The translations under genes and the position numbers were made by a program. A model generated the notes under the pieces. That model saw nothing but the letters and a program-made list of their open reading frames with translations, ran no database searches and was not told the DNA's origin. Below, piece after piece: positions 8,064 to 14,584 of a stretch of DNA of 18,438 nt. This stretch comes from Verrucomicrobiota bacterium (lineage in GTDB: Bacteria > Verrucomicrobiota > Verrucomicrobiia > Opitutales > UBA953). Location: NCBI GenBank assembly GCA_009924965.1, contig RFQN01000006.1, positions 1-18,438 on the forward strand. Direction: 5' to 3'. Within the stretch, counting starts at the first letter, position 1. Each line of letters begins with the position of its first letter.

Positions 8064-8164
8064 TGCAAAAAGTGGTTTTGGGCATAACAAATCTCACTTG
8101 CAAGCAGGAAGGCGGGCCCGCATCGGACCCCGCCCGATGGCAAGCCCCTCCGACGCGCTGAACC

Positions 8165-9298
8165 ATGGCTTTTAAGCCCGAAAAACCCTCCATTCACGGA
8201 GAAACACCCGATAGTCTCGGGGCCCGCCTCGCCGAGGCCGGCCACCCCCGCTACCGGGCTGGCCAGGTCTTTGCCTGGCTCTACCCGAAGCGGGCGGAGA
8301 GCGCCGAGGTGATGACGAACCTTCCTGCTAACTTAAGGTCTTGGTTATCAGATAATTACGATTTTTCAGCCACCGAGGTTTTGGGTAAAAAGACGGCTTC
8401 GGACGTCACCCAGAAGCTCCTCCAACGTCTCCGGGATGGTTCCTTGATCGAAACGGTCATCATCCGGGCCCCCATGGAGGGGGTGGGGCAGGATAAATCC
8501 CGCCGGACGATCTGCATCTCCACTCAGGTGGGGTGCGCCTACGGCTGCAAGTTCTGCGCTTCCGGCCTCGAGGGCTGGAAACGCGACCTGTCCGTGGGCG
8601 AAATCGTCTCCCAGCTCGTCCAGGTCTGCCGCATCGAAGACCAAGCCGACCCGACCCGCGCCGCGGAGGGGCTCGCTTCCTTCGACAACATCGTGGTCAT
8701 GGGGATGGGCGAGCCGCTCGCCAATTACGACAACTTGCTGGCCGCCCTCAAGACGGTGAACGCGCCCTGGGGCTTCGGCTTCGGCGCCCGCCGCGTGACC
8801 ATCTCCACCTCAGGCGTCGTCCCGAAGATCCTCAAGCTGGCCGAAGAGGACCTCGGCTTCCGTCTCGCGATCAGCCTCCACGGGGCCACCAACGAGGTGC
8901 GCGAGCAGATCATGCCGGTGAACCGCAAGTACCCGCTCGAACAGTTGATCCCGGCGGCCAAGACCTTCGCGCGCACGCACGGCCGCATGCTGACGTTGGA
9001 ATTCATCCTCATCGAGGACATCAACGATTCGCTCGACCAGGCCCGCAAGCTCGCGGCCATCGCGCGCGAGCTGCATGCGCACGTGAACTTGATCCCTTAC
9101 AACACGGTGCAGGGGCTGCCGTGGGTGCGTCCGTCCATCACGCGTCAAGATCGCTTCGTGAAGGAACTGCGCGCGCTGGGGGTGACGGCGACGCTCCGCC
9201 GCGAAAAGGGCCACGACATCGATGCGGCCTGCGGTCAGCTCCGTCTCCAGAAGGAGAAGGCGCTCGGCGCCGATCCTTCGCCGCCCGCGGCGGCTTAG
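8165..9298 (+). CDS. rlmN: Dual-specificity 23S rRNA/tRNA adenine-C2 methyltransferase RlmN, 377 aa
   Basis: This is a radical-SAM enzyme that methylates C2 of A2503 in 23S rRNA and of A37 in some tRNAs. All key residues are present: the [4Fe-4S]-binding CxxxCxxC as CAYGCKFC (C124, C128, C131), the first methyl-carrying cysteine region TICIST (C117, equivalent to E. coli C118), and the second catalytic cysteine in DIDAACGQL (C356, equivalent to C355). Other family signatures are VVMGMGEPLANYDN, RRVTISTSGVVP, AISLHGATNEVREQIMPVN, LEFILIEDIND and HVNLIPYN. The N-terminal ~100 residues are the RlmN accessory domain. Length is normal. It is the only plus-strand gene between the GreA protein and rpe. 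Its TAG stop overlaps the TAA of the convergent rpe by four bases. The 5' third has a lower-GC patch (about 8325-8395) with codons rare elsewhere in the window. The ATG at 8165 has no clear Shine-Dalgarno. Confidence 0.97.
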   Translation: MAFKPEKPSIHGETPDSLGARLAEAGHPRYRAGQVFAWLYPKRAESAEVMTNLPANLRSWLSDNYDFSATEVLGKKTASDVTQKLLQRLRDGSLIETVIIRAPMEGVGQDKSRRTICISTQVGCAYGCKFCASGLEGWKRDLSVGEIVSQLVQVCRIEDQADPTRAAEGLASFDNIVVMGMGEPLANYDNLLAALKTVNAPWGFGFGARRVTISTSGVVPKILKLAEEDLGFRLAISLHGATNEVREQIMPVNRKYPLEQLIPAAKTFARTHGRMLTLEFILIEDINDSLDQARKLAAIARELHAHVNLIPYNTVQGLPWVRPSITRQDRFVKELRALGVTATLRREKGHDIDAACGQLRLQKEKALGADPSPPAAA

Positions 9299-9945
9299 GC
9301 GGTCAGGCCAGCGACGAAGGCGCGGCGATCCGGCGCCTTGAAGAACGCGGTGCCCGCCACGAGGGTTTCCGCTCCGGCTTCGCGGCACCGTAGGCCCGTC
9401 TCCGCGTTGACGCCACCATCCACTTCCAAGCGGAAGTCGAGGCCGCGCGCGCGGCGTTCGGCCGCCAGGAAGCGGATGCTGTCGAGCACGCTGGGGATGA
9501 AGGCTTGGCCGCCGAAGCCCGGGAAGACGGTCATGCAGAGCACGAGGTCGACGGATTCCAAGTAGGGCAGGAGGCGGCGCGGGTCGCCGTCGGGATTCAT
9601 GGCGATGCCGGCCCGGAGGCCCGCCGCCTTAATCGCCGACAGTGTCTTCGCCATGTCGTGCTCGGCTTCGATGTGCACGGTGAGGCGCTCCGCGCCGGCT
9701 TTCGCGAACGGCGCGATGAAGCGGTCGGGATGCGTCAGCATCAGATGCACGTCGAAGTGGAGCGACGTGTGCGGACGAAGGTCGGCCACGACTTGCGGGC
9801 CGAAGCTGATGTTGGGCACGAAATGCCCGTCCATGATGTCCAGGTGGACCCAGGACAGGCCGGCTCCTTCGATCGCGCGGATACCGGCCAGGAACTCGCC
9901 ATGGTTGGCGGCGAGCAAGGAAGGGGCGACGACCGGGGTGGGCAT
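9295..9945 (-). CDS. rpe: Ribulose-phosphate 3-epimerase, 216 aa
   Basis: This enzyme interconverts D-ribulose 5-phosphate and D-xylulose 5-phosphate in the pentose phosphate pathway. It is a (beta/alpha)8 barrel with all core motifs: APSLLAA at strand 1 (S9), HLDIMDGHFVPN (H34 metal ligand, D36 catalytic base), FDVHLM (H67), and VDGGV (D176 catalytic acid), followed by the phosphate-binding segment LVAGTAFF. The flexible-loop motif usually written as VNPGFGGQ reads VFPGFGGQ here (F141). Length is typical. It is the last gene of the rpmF-plsX-fabH-TPR-lptE-rpe run: one base separates its ATG from the lptE stop. Its own TAA overlaps the stop of rlmN, which comes from the opposite direction, so there is no room for a terminator between them. 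Confidence 0.97.
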   Translation of the reverse strand: MPTPVVAPSLLAANHGEFLAGIRAIEGAGLSWVHLDIMDGHFVPNISFGPQVVADLRPHTSLHFDVHLMLTHPDRFIAPFAKAGAERLTVHIEAEHDMAKTLSAIKAAGLRAGIAMNPDGDPRRLLPYLESVDLVLCMTVFPGFGGQAFIPSVLDSIRFLAAERRARGLDFRLEVDGGVNAETGLRCREAGAETLVAGTAFFKAPDRRAFVAGLTA

Positions 9946-9946
9946 G

Positions 9947-10429
9947 TTACCAGGCGGTGGTGGCGGCTTCGCGGATCTGCGCCGCGAGGTCGCTCAGGAG
10001 TCCCGGGGCGAGGCTGCGTTCTTCGGCGGCGGAGTCGCCCGCCAGCTGCAGCGTCGCCACGGAGGTGAAATTACGGTCCTTGAAGAGCACCTTCTGGCCA
10101 CCGGCGGTGGTGAGCGTGCAGCGGGCCACGATCGTCACGCGGTAGCTCGAATAGCTGTAGGCGTCGGTCGACTTGGTCGTCAGTCCGTCGCGACGGTAGG
10201 TGACGACCTCGACGTCGAGCTTCGCGCCACCGGTGCCCAGTTGGATGCGTGGGTCGCGGCCCAGGTCTTCCACGAGCTTCTCCTGGAACACCGCCTGCAG
10301 GCCGGGGCGGGCGGTGGCGTTGCGGACCGGCAGCACCTCGAGGCGGCTGAAGGCCGGCTTCGGGCCACCGAGCTGGTAGGCGGAGCAACCGGCGAGGAGC
10401 GTGGCGGCGAGGAGAGGCAGGAGGCGCAT
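9947..10429 (-). CDS. lptE: LptE-like LPS-assembly lipoprotein, 160 aa
   Basis: This is a predicted outer-membrane lipoprotein that would plug the LptD barrel and help place LPS in the outer leaflet. The signal sequence MRLLPLLAATLLAGC ends in a clear lipobox (LAGC, lipidated C15), followed by SAYQLGG, similar to the G-[FY]-x-L motif after the cysteine in LptE. The next segment (FSRLEVLPVRNATARPGLQAVFQEKLVEDL) has the family pattern of a strand, an 'x-V-x-N' turn and an amphipathic helix. The beta-rich rest (KLDVEVVTYRR, YRVTIVARCTL, LFKDRNFTS) fits the LptE sandwich. Assignment is by pattern because the family diverges strongly. The ATG shares one base with the stop of the upstream TPR gene (TGATG), suggesting translational coupling. 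lptD is not in the window. Confidence 0.78.
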   Translation of the reverse strand: MRLLPLLAATLLAGCSAYQLGGPKPAFSRLEVLPVRNATARPGLQAVFQEKLVEDLGRDPRIQLGTGGAKLDVEVVTYRRDGLTTKSTDAYSYSSYRVTIVARCTLTTAGGQKVLFKDRNFTSVATLQLAGDSAAEERSLAPGLLSDLAAQIREAATTAW

Positions 10430-11550
10430 CAGCGGCGTTCGGTTTCGGTGGGGGACTTCGGCGCTTCCTTGCGGAAGCCCAAGGCGTCGAGTTCGTCGCC
10501 GACGGCCGCGGGCTTGGTGTCGGTGGCCGTGCGGGGACGCGGGTACGCGCCGAGCAGGCGGTCGGCGATGGTCTTCGGCGGATTGGGGTTTGCCTGGATT
10601 TCGGCGAGCAGCGTTTCGGCTTCCTTGGCCGCTTCGGATTCCGGCGCGAGGCTGCGGCAGGCGTTGGCCATCAGCTTGGCGGCTTCAGGGTTGTTGCGCT
10701 TGTACCAATAGAACTTGCCGAGGTTGAGGCGGGCGCGGGCGGCGCGGTCGCGCAAGGCTTTGATCTGGTCGGCGGACTGCCGCGCCCGGCCGTCTTGCGG
10801 GAACTGGTCGGCGAGCGTGCGCCAGTGGTCCGCGGATTCCAGGGTGGAGGCCTGATCGAAGTCCGGCCCCAAGGATTCGGAGCCGCGCAGCTTGGCGAGG
10901 CGTTCCAGCGCTTCCGGAGCGTACTTCGAGGCGGCGTAATCGCTGACGATGCGCTCCAGCATCTCGTTGTAGATCTCCTTACGGTCTTCGCGCTCGGCGA
11001 GGCGGGCGGCATGGATGAGGCTTTCCTCGGCCAAGGCGCCGTTGGGGGCGACCTTGAGGATCTTGTCGTAGACCGTCAGGGCGTGCAGCGGGTCCTTGAA
11101 CCACGGGAACCATCCGCCGAGGTAACGGCGTTCGCCGCGTTCGTATTGCCCCGCCAGGTCGAAGGCGAGCTGCACGGCTTCGCCGAAACCGGCGAAGTTC
11201 GCGTGGCTCTTGAAGAGGGCGTCCAGGTCGGCCTCGGCGTTGTCGAGCTGCCCGCGCAGCGCATAGAGGCGGGCCCGGCCGAGCAGCGCGACGGCTTCCG
11301 CGTCGGTGCCGGCTTCGTTCTCGAGGAGCTGGTTCCAGAGCGCGAAGGCGGCGCGGTCTTCGCGCATGATCGAAAGGTTCTCGGCCTGGTCGATGGTCTT
11401 CAGGACCGCGTCGGTCCGGCTCGCCGGGCGGATGTCGGAAGCGGTGCCGGGCTGGAGGCGCCAGGCGCCATCGGTGTGGACGAGTTCGGCTGGAGCCGAG
11501 AGGCTCAGCAGGCAGCAGGCTGCGAGAAAAGTTTTAGCGACGAGGTTCAT
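10429..11550 (-). CDS. Secreted TPR protein, BamD-like, 373 aa
   Basis: This is a periplasmic helical-repeat protein with a signal peptide (MNLVAKTFLAACCLLSLSAPA, cleavage near residue 21). A lipobox-like LAAC at 9-12 comes too early in the hydrophobic core to be convincing. Repeats include FALWNQLLENEAGTDAEA, ALLGRARLYALRGQLDNAEA, HALTVYDKILKVAPNGALAE, IYNEMLERIVSDYAASKYAP and ARLNLGKFYWYKRNNPEAAK. The pattern of a residue run such as 'YDKILKxxPNGxxAEES' followed by 'YPxSKYAPEA' recalls BamD/YbgF-type TPR proteins that act in outer-membrane protein assembly. The C-terminal ~50 residues are Pro/Lys/Thr-rich and probably disordered. It sits between fabH (17-base overlap) and lptE (one-base overlap), a context that supports an outer-membrane biogenesis role (inference). 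At 373 residues it is longer than classical BamD (~245). Confidence 0.75.
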   Translation of the reverse strand: MNLVAKTFLAACCLLSLSAPAELVHTDGAWRLQPGTASDIRPASRTDAVLKTIDQAENLSIMREDRAAFALWNQLLENEAGTDAEAVALLGRARLYALRGQLDNAEADLDALFKSHANFAGFGEAVQLAFDLAGQYERGERRYLGGWFPWFKDPLHALTVYDKILKVAPNGALAEESLIHAARLAEREDRKEIYNEMLERIVSDYAASKYAPEALERLAKLRGSESLGPDFDQASTLESADHWRTLADQFPQDGRARQSADQIKALRDRAARARLNLGKFYWYKRNNPEAAKLMANACRSLAPESEAAKEAETLLAEIQANPNPPKTIADRLLGAYPRPRTATDTKPAAVGDELDALGFRKEAPKSPTETERR

Positions 11551-12547
11551 GCCAGCGGAGAAGGGTTGCGCCCCAGGTGAGGCCGGAGCCGAAGGCGACG
11601 AGCAGGACGAGGTCGCCGTGCTTGATCTTGCCGTTCCGCCAAGCCTCTTCGAGGGCCAGCGGGATCGAAGCCGCGGAGGTGTTGCCGTAGCGTTCGAGGT
11701 TCGAGGGGAAGCGCTCCAAGCCCACGTTCAGTTGGCTGGCGACGGCCTCGAGGATGCGCGAGTTCGCTTGGTGCGGGATGAACCAGGCGACTTCATCGGA
11801 GCTCACGCCGCACTGGGCCAAGACGCGTTGGCAGGATTCCGACATCACGCGGACGGCGAGCTTGAACACTTCCTTGCCGTTCATGCGCAGGCAGTGCTCG
11901 CGGGCGGCCATGGTTTCCGCGGTGGCCGGCTTGGCGGAGCCGCCGGCGACGCAGTGGATGAGCTCGGCGTTCACGCCGTCGGAACCCAACAGGTTGCCGA
12001 GGATGCCGACGCCTGGGGCGTCCGTCGTTTCGATGACCGCCGCACCGGCCCCGTCGCCGAAGAGGACGCACGTCGTGCGGTCTTGCCAGTCGATGACATT
12101 GGACAGCTTTTCGGCGCCGACGACGAGGGCGCGGCGATAGCGGCCCGAGCGCAGCATGTCGGTGCCGACCTGCAGGGCGAAGACGAAACCGGAACACGCG
12201 GCGGAGACGTCGAAGGCCGGGATGTCGCGGCGCAGCCCGAGCTTGGCTTGGAGCAGGCAGGCCGTGGACGGGAAGGGGACGTCCGGCGTCATCGTGGCGA
12301 CGATGAGCAGGTCGATGTCGGCCGGGGTGAGGCCGGCGTTCTGCAAGGCTTGGGCCGCGGCCTTCGCGCCCATGTCGGAGGGGTTCTCGTCGGGGCCGGC
12401 GATGCGGCGCTCCGAGATGCCGGAGCGGGTCTTGATCCACTCGTCGTTGGTGTCGACGATCTTGGACAGGTCGTCGTTGGTCAACTTCCGCTCGGGAGCA
12501 TGGACTCCGACGGAGCGGATGAAGACTGATAGCGCGGCAGAGCTCAT
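11534..12547 (-). CDS. fabH: 3-oxoacyl-ACP synthase III (FabH), 337 aa
   Basis: This enzyme condenses acetyl-CoA with malonyl-ACP to begin fatty acid synthesis. The Cys-His-Asn triad is intact: C118 in DVSAACSGF, H259 in WFIPHQAN, and N289 in RYGNTSAAS. Other signatures are the early NDEWIKTRSGISERRI, VATMTPDVPFPSTA and the C-terminal LLVAFGSGLTWGA. The ATG at 12547 was chosen; an in-frame TTG directly before it would add one residue. It follows plsX by 50 bases, a gap that contains a terminator-like hairpin, and its end overlaps the start of the TPR gene by 17 bases. The plsX-fabH order is the classic bacterial arrangement, but the usual fabD/fabG/acpP that often follow are replaced here by envelope genes. 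Confidence 0.97.
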   Translation of the reverse strand: MSSAALSVFIRSVGVHAPERKLTNDDLSKIVDTNDEWIKTRSGISERRIAGPDENPSDMGAKAAAQALQNAGLTPADIDLLIVATMTPDVPFPSTACLLQAKLGLRRDIPAFDVSAACSGFVFALQVGTDMLRSGRYRRALVVGAEKLSNVIDWQDRTTCVLFGDGAGAAVIETTDAPGVGILGNLLGSDGVNAELIHCVAGGSAKPATAETMAAREHCLRMNGKEVFKLAVRVMSESCQRVLAQCGVSSDEVAWFIPHQANSRILEAVASQLNVGLERFPSNLERYGNTSAASIPLALEEAWRNGKIKHGDLVLLVAFGSGLTWGATLLRWHEPRR

Positions 12548-12554
12548 CAAGGCC

Positions 12555-12580
12555 TGTGAGAAAAGACCCGCCGGGGCGGG
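12555..12580 (-). terminator. Terminator- or attenuator-like hairpin between plsX and fabH
   Basis: On the minus strand a compact GC hairpin (CCCGC / GCGGG, 12567-12571 with 12576-12580) is followed directly by TCTTTTCTC (12558-12566). It lies in the 50-base gap between the plsX stop and the fabH ATG. The stem is short (5-6 bp), so it may be a partial terminator, a 3' end stabiliser for the rpmF-plsX message, or chance. Confidence 0.4.
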
Positions 12581-12597
12581 AAGGGAACACTAAAACC

Positions 12598-13668
12598 TTA
12601 GACGACCTCGGGGTTCGCCGAAATCACCGCGTTTGCCTCGGCTAAGCCCGCCAGCATGCGGTGGCCGGTCCCATGGCCGAGGGCTTCGAAGCCGAGGCGG
12701 ATGGCGCTGGCGATGCCTTGCCGGTTGCTGGAGCCGTGCGCCTTCATGACGAGGCCGCCCAAGCCGAGCAAGGGGGCTCCGCCGTAGCGTTCCGGCTTCA
12801 GCTTGCCTTTGAGGTCGCGGAGCAAGGGGAACATCGCGATGCCGCCGGCCAGATAGACCGGGTTGCGCTTCACCTTGCTGCCGATCATGTCGCGGACCAT
12901 GTAGACCAAGCCTTCCAAGGTCTTGAGGATCACGTTGCCGGTGAAGCCGTCGGTCACGACGACGTCGCAGCAGTCGCCGAAGACATCGAAGCCTTCGACT
13001 GGGCCGACGTAATTGATTTTGTCGCCCATGGCCTTGAGCAAGGTGTGCGTGCGGTTGATGCGCGCGCCGCCTTTGCCTTCCTCGGTCCCGACCGTGAGCA
13101 GGCCGACGCGCGGGTGGGCGATGCCCAGCGCGCTTTGCGCGTAAATGGAGCCGAGGACGGCGTTATGCAGCAGGTGCTCGGCCTTGGCTTCGGGATTGGC
13201 CCCGACGTCGAGCATCACGAAATGGCCTTCGCGCCGGGGCATGATGGCCGCCAGGGCTGGGCGTTCGGCGCCTTCCATGGGCCGGACTTTGATGGTGCCG
13301 GCGGCGACGAGGGCCTTGGTATTGCCGGTCGAAACCACGGCGGAGACTTCGCCGGCCTTGAGCATTTCCAAGGCGATCACCATGGAGGAATCGCGCTTGG
13401 ACTTGATCACGGCCATCGCGGCATCGTCGGGATTGACCACGCCGGGCGCATGGCGGAACTGGATCCGCTTGTTGTTGAGGATGCGGTTGTCCATCGCCAG
13501 GAGGCGAAGGTTGTCCTCATGGCCGACCAGGATGAGCGTATCGTCGGGGCCGACGATGCCTTCGCGAATAGCCAAGGCCGCCGCGGCAACCGCTTCCGCG
13601 GGACCGAGGTCACCGCCCATGCAGTCTAAGGCAATCTTATGGCCGACGGGCGGGGTGACTTCGCTCAT
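12598..13668 (-). CDS. plsX: Phosphate acyltransferase PlsX, 356 aa
   Basis: This enzyme makes acyl-phosphate from acyl-ACP, the donor for PlsY in phospholipid synthesis, and is a peripheral membrane enzyme. Family hallmarks are IALDCMGGDLGP near the N-terminus, SAVVSTGNTKALVAAG, RPALAAIMP, LDVGANPEAKAEHL, GLLTVGTEEGKG, FDVFGDCCDVVVTDGFTGNV and the C-terminal YGGAPLLGLGG / KAHGSSNRQGI. Length fits the family. It lies 30 bases after rpmF, the standard rpmF-plsX pairing in bacteria. A five-base-pair hairpin (CGGGC/GCCCG, 13675-13688) sits just before its ATG at 13668 and could affect translation. No Shine-Dalgarno is visible. Confidence 0.97.
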   Translation of the reverse strand: MSEVTPPVGHKIALDCMGGDLGPAEAVAAAALAIREGIVGPDDTLILVGHEDNLRLLAMDNRILNNKRIQFRHAPGVVNPDDAAMAVIKSKRDSSMVIALEMLKAGEVSAVVSTGNTKALVAAGTIKVRPMEGAERPALAAIMPRREGHFVMLDVGANPEAKAEHLLHNAVLGSIYAQSALGIAHPRVGLLTVGTEEGKGGARINRTHTLLKAMGDKINYVGPVEGFDVFGDCCDVVVTDGFTGNVILKTLEGLVYMVRDMIGSKVKRNPVYLAGGIAMFPLLRDLKGKLKPERYGGAPLLGLGGLVMKAHGSSNRQGIASAIRLGFEALGHGTGHRMLAGLAEANAVISANPEVV

Positions 13669-13698
13669 GTGCTACGGGCGTAAGCCCGGAAAAGAGGC

Positions 13699-13878
13699 TT
13701 AGGCCTCGGTGTCGAGGACCTGACGACCGCGGTACTTCCCCGTGGTGGGGTCGACGCGGTGGGAGCGGCGGAGAGCGCCGGATTCAGCGTCACGCACGAG
13801 CTTGGGAGCGCGGAACTGGTTGGCGCCACGACGGAGGCGGCTGCGACGCTTGGACTGTTTACGTTTCGGATTTGCCAT
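13699..13878 (-). CDS. rpmF: 50S ribosomal protein L32, 59 aa
   Basis: This is a small basic protein of the large ribosomal subunit. The start ATG at 13878 gives MANPKRKQSKRRSRLRRGAN, then FRAPKLVRDAESGALRRSHRV, DPTTGKYRGRQVL and a TAA at 13699. The N-terminal 'xNPKRKxSKxRxRxRR' block and the central 'HRVxPxTGxYRGRxV' are diagnostic for bacterial L32 (59 residues is typical). It is of the cysteine-free type: the CxxC...CxxC zinc ribbon seen in some L32 proteins is absent, so it should not need zinc. It opens the rpmF-plsX-fabH operon, and a plausible promoter lies about 25-52 bases upstream. Confidence 0.95.
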   Translation of the reverse strand: MANPKRKQSKRRSRLRRGANQFRAPKLVRDAESGALRRSHRVDPTTGKYRGRQVLDTEA

Positions 13879-13902
13879 GGTTCTACGCTGGGATGAGGGT
13901 CG

Positions 13903-13930
13903 GTTCTACTCCTCCACCCCCCTCGGTCAA
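13903..13930 (-). promoter_or_regulatory. Candidate promoter of the rpmF-plsX-fabH operon
   Basis: On the minus strand, TTGACC (13925-13930) and TAGAAC (13903-13908) are 16 bases apart. The predicted start is near 13896, giving a short leader of about 18 bases before the rpmF ATG. The -35 matches 5 of 6 positions and the -10 matches 4 of 6. It lies in the 102-base divergent gap shared with the HAD phosphatase gene. Confidence 0.45.
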
Positions 13931-13980
13931 GCCCCCTTTCAAGGGCTTGCACCCAGACCGGGGTGGGATTGGCTGTTTTC

Positions 13981-14529
13981 ATGGCTTTAGCCCCTGCGCT
14001 CTTCTTGGATCGGGATGGAAACCTCATCGAGGACCATCACCACACCTGTGAGGTGCATCAAATTTCCCCGATTTCAGGGGTTAAGCCTGCCCTAGAGGCC
14101 TGTCTGCAGGCGGGGTATCGGCTGTTTATCCTGACGAACCAAAGTGGCATCAACCGGGGTAAGTTCACTTGGAGCCAATACCACGCCTGCAATCGTCGGA
14201 TGCTCGAGCTTTTGGCTTTGCCGACCCCTGGTATCCTCGAGATCAAGGCCGCCCCGGAGCGCCCGGATGAGCCCTCGGTCTACCGTAAGCCGAGCCCGCA
14301 GTTCATCTTGGAGATGATCGCCAAATACCAGTTAGACCCCGCTCGTTGCTGGATGGTCGGCGATCGCATCACGGATTGGGACGCAGGCAAGAACGCGGGT
14401 ATCCGCTCGTGCGCCGTGCACAGCGGCGCCGGTCGCCCCGAGGACTTCGCCTACGCTGAATCCCAGGGCTTCGCGATCCGCACCGACTTCCCGGAATTCG
14501 TCCGGGTCGACCTAGGACTGAAGTTCTGA
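13981..14529 (+). CDS. HAD-superfamily (subfamily IIIA) phosphatase, GmhB/HisB-N-like, 182 aa
   Basis: This is a small soluble phosphatase of the haloacid dehalogenase fold. Motif I is FLDRDGN (D10 nucleophile, D12 acid/base), motif II LTNQSG (T52), motif III lysine K103 in YRKPSP, and motif IV MVGDRITDWDAGKNAG (D128, D132). Length and layout match D-glycero-D-manno-heptose 1,7-bisphosphate phosphatase (GmhB) and the HisB N-terminal phosphatase. However, the zinc-binding loop of GmhB (Cys/His before the RKP motif) is missing: this region reads APERPDEPSVYRKP. The substrate is therefore uncertain; a heptose- or sugar-phosphate is plausible given the LPS genes nearby (inference). The ATG at 13981 fits the family start; a GTG at 13963 would add six residues. 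It is transcribed divergently from rpmF and ends just before a bidirectional terminator. Confidence 0.85.
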   Translation: MALAPALFLDRDGNLIEDHHHTCEVHQISPISGVKPALEACLQAGYRLFILTNQSGINRGKFTWSQYHACNRRMLELLALPTPGILEIKAAPERPDEPSVYRKPSPQFILEMIAKYQLDPARCWMVGDRITDWDAGKNAGIRSCAVHSGAGRPEDFAYAESQGFAIRTDFPEFVRVDLGLKF

Positions 14530-14532
14530 AAA

Positions 14533-14567
14533 CAAAAAAGGACGAACCCGGAGGTTCGTCCTTTTGC
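14533..14567. terminator. Bidirectional intrinsic terminator between convergent genes
   Basis: A perfect 13-bp stem (AAAAGGACGAACC with GGTTCGTCCTTTT, 14536-14548 and 14553-14565) has a four-base loop. A-rich sequence on the left and the T-run on the right make it work in both directions. It lies 6 bases after the HAD gene stop (plus) and about 20 bases after the repeat-protein stop (minus). Confidence 0.93.
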
Positions 14568-14584
14568 ACATATTCCCTAAGGAA

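Noticed and set aside
6420..8087. A 555-residue plus-strand open frame opposite the GreA protein
   Set aside because: It shadows a gene with clear GreA motifs, and its own composition is low-complexity Asp/Glu/Gly/Val.
8064..8164. Promoters in the divergent gap between the GreA gene and rlmN
   Set aside because: Promoters must exist here, but only a weak extended -10 (TGTTATGCC on the minus strand) could be seen, not enough to place boxes.
13675..13688. Hairpin before plsX as a terminator
   Set aside because: The 5-bp stem is not followed by a T-run on the minus strand and lies just six bases before the plsX ATG; at most it affects translation.
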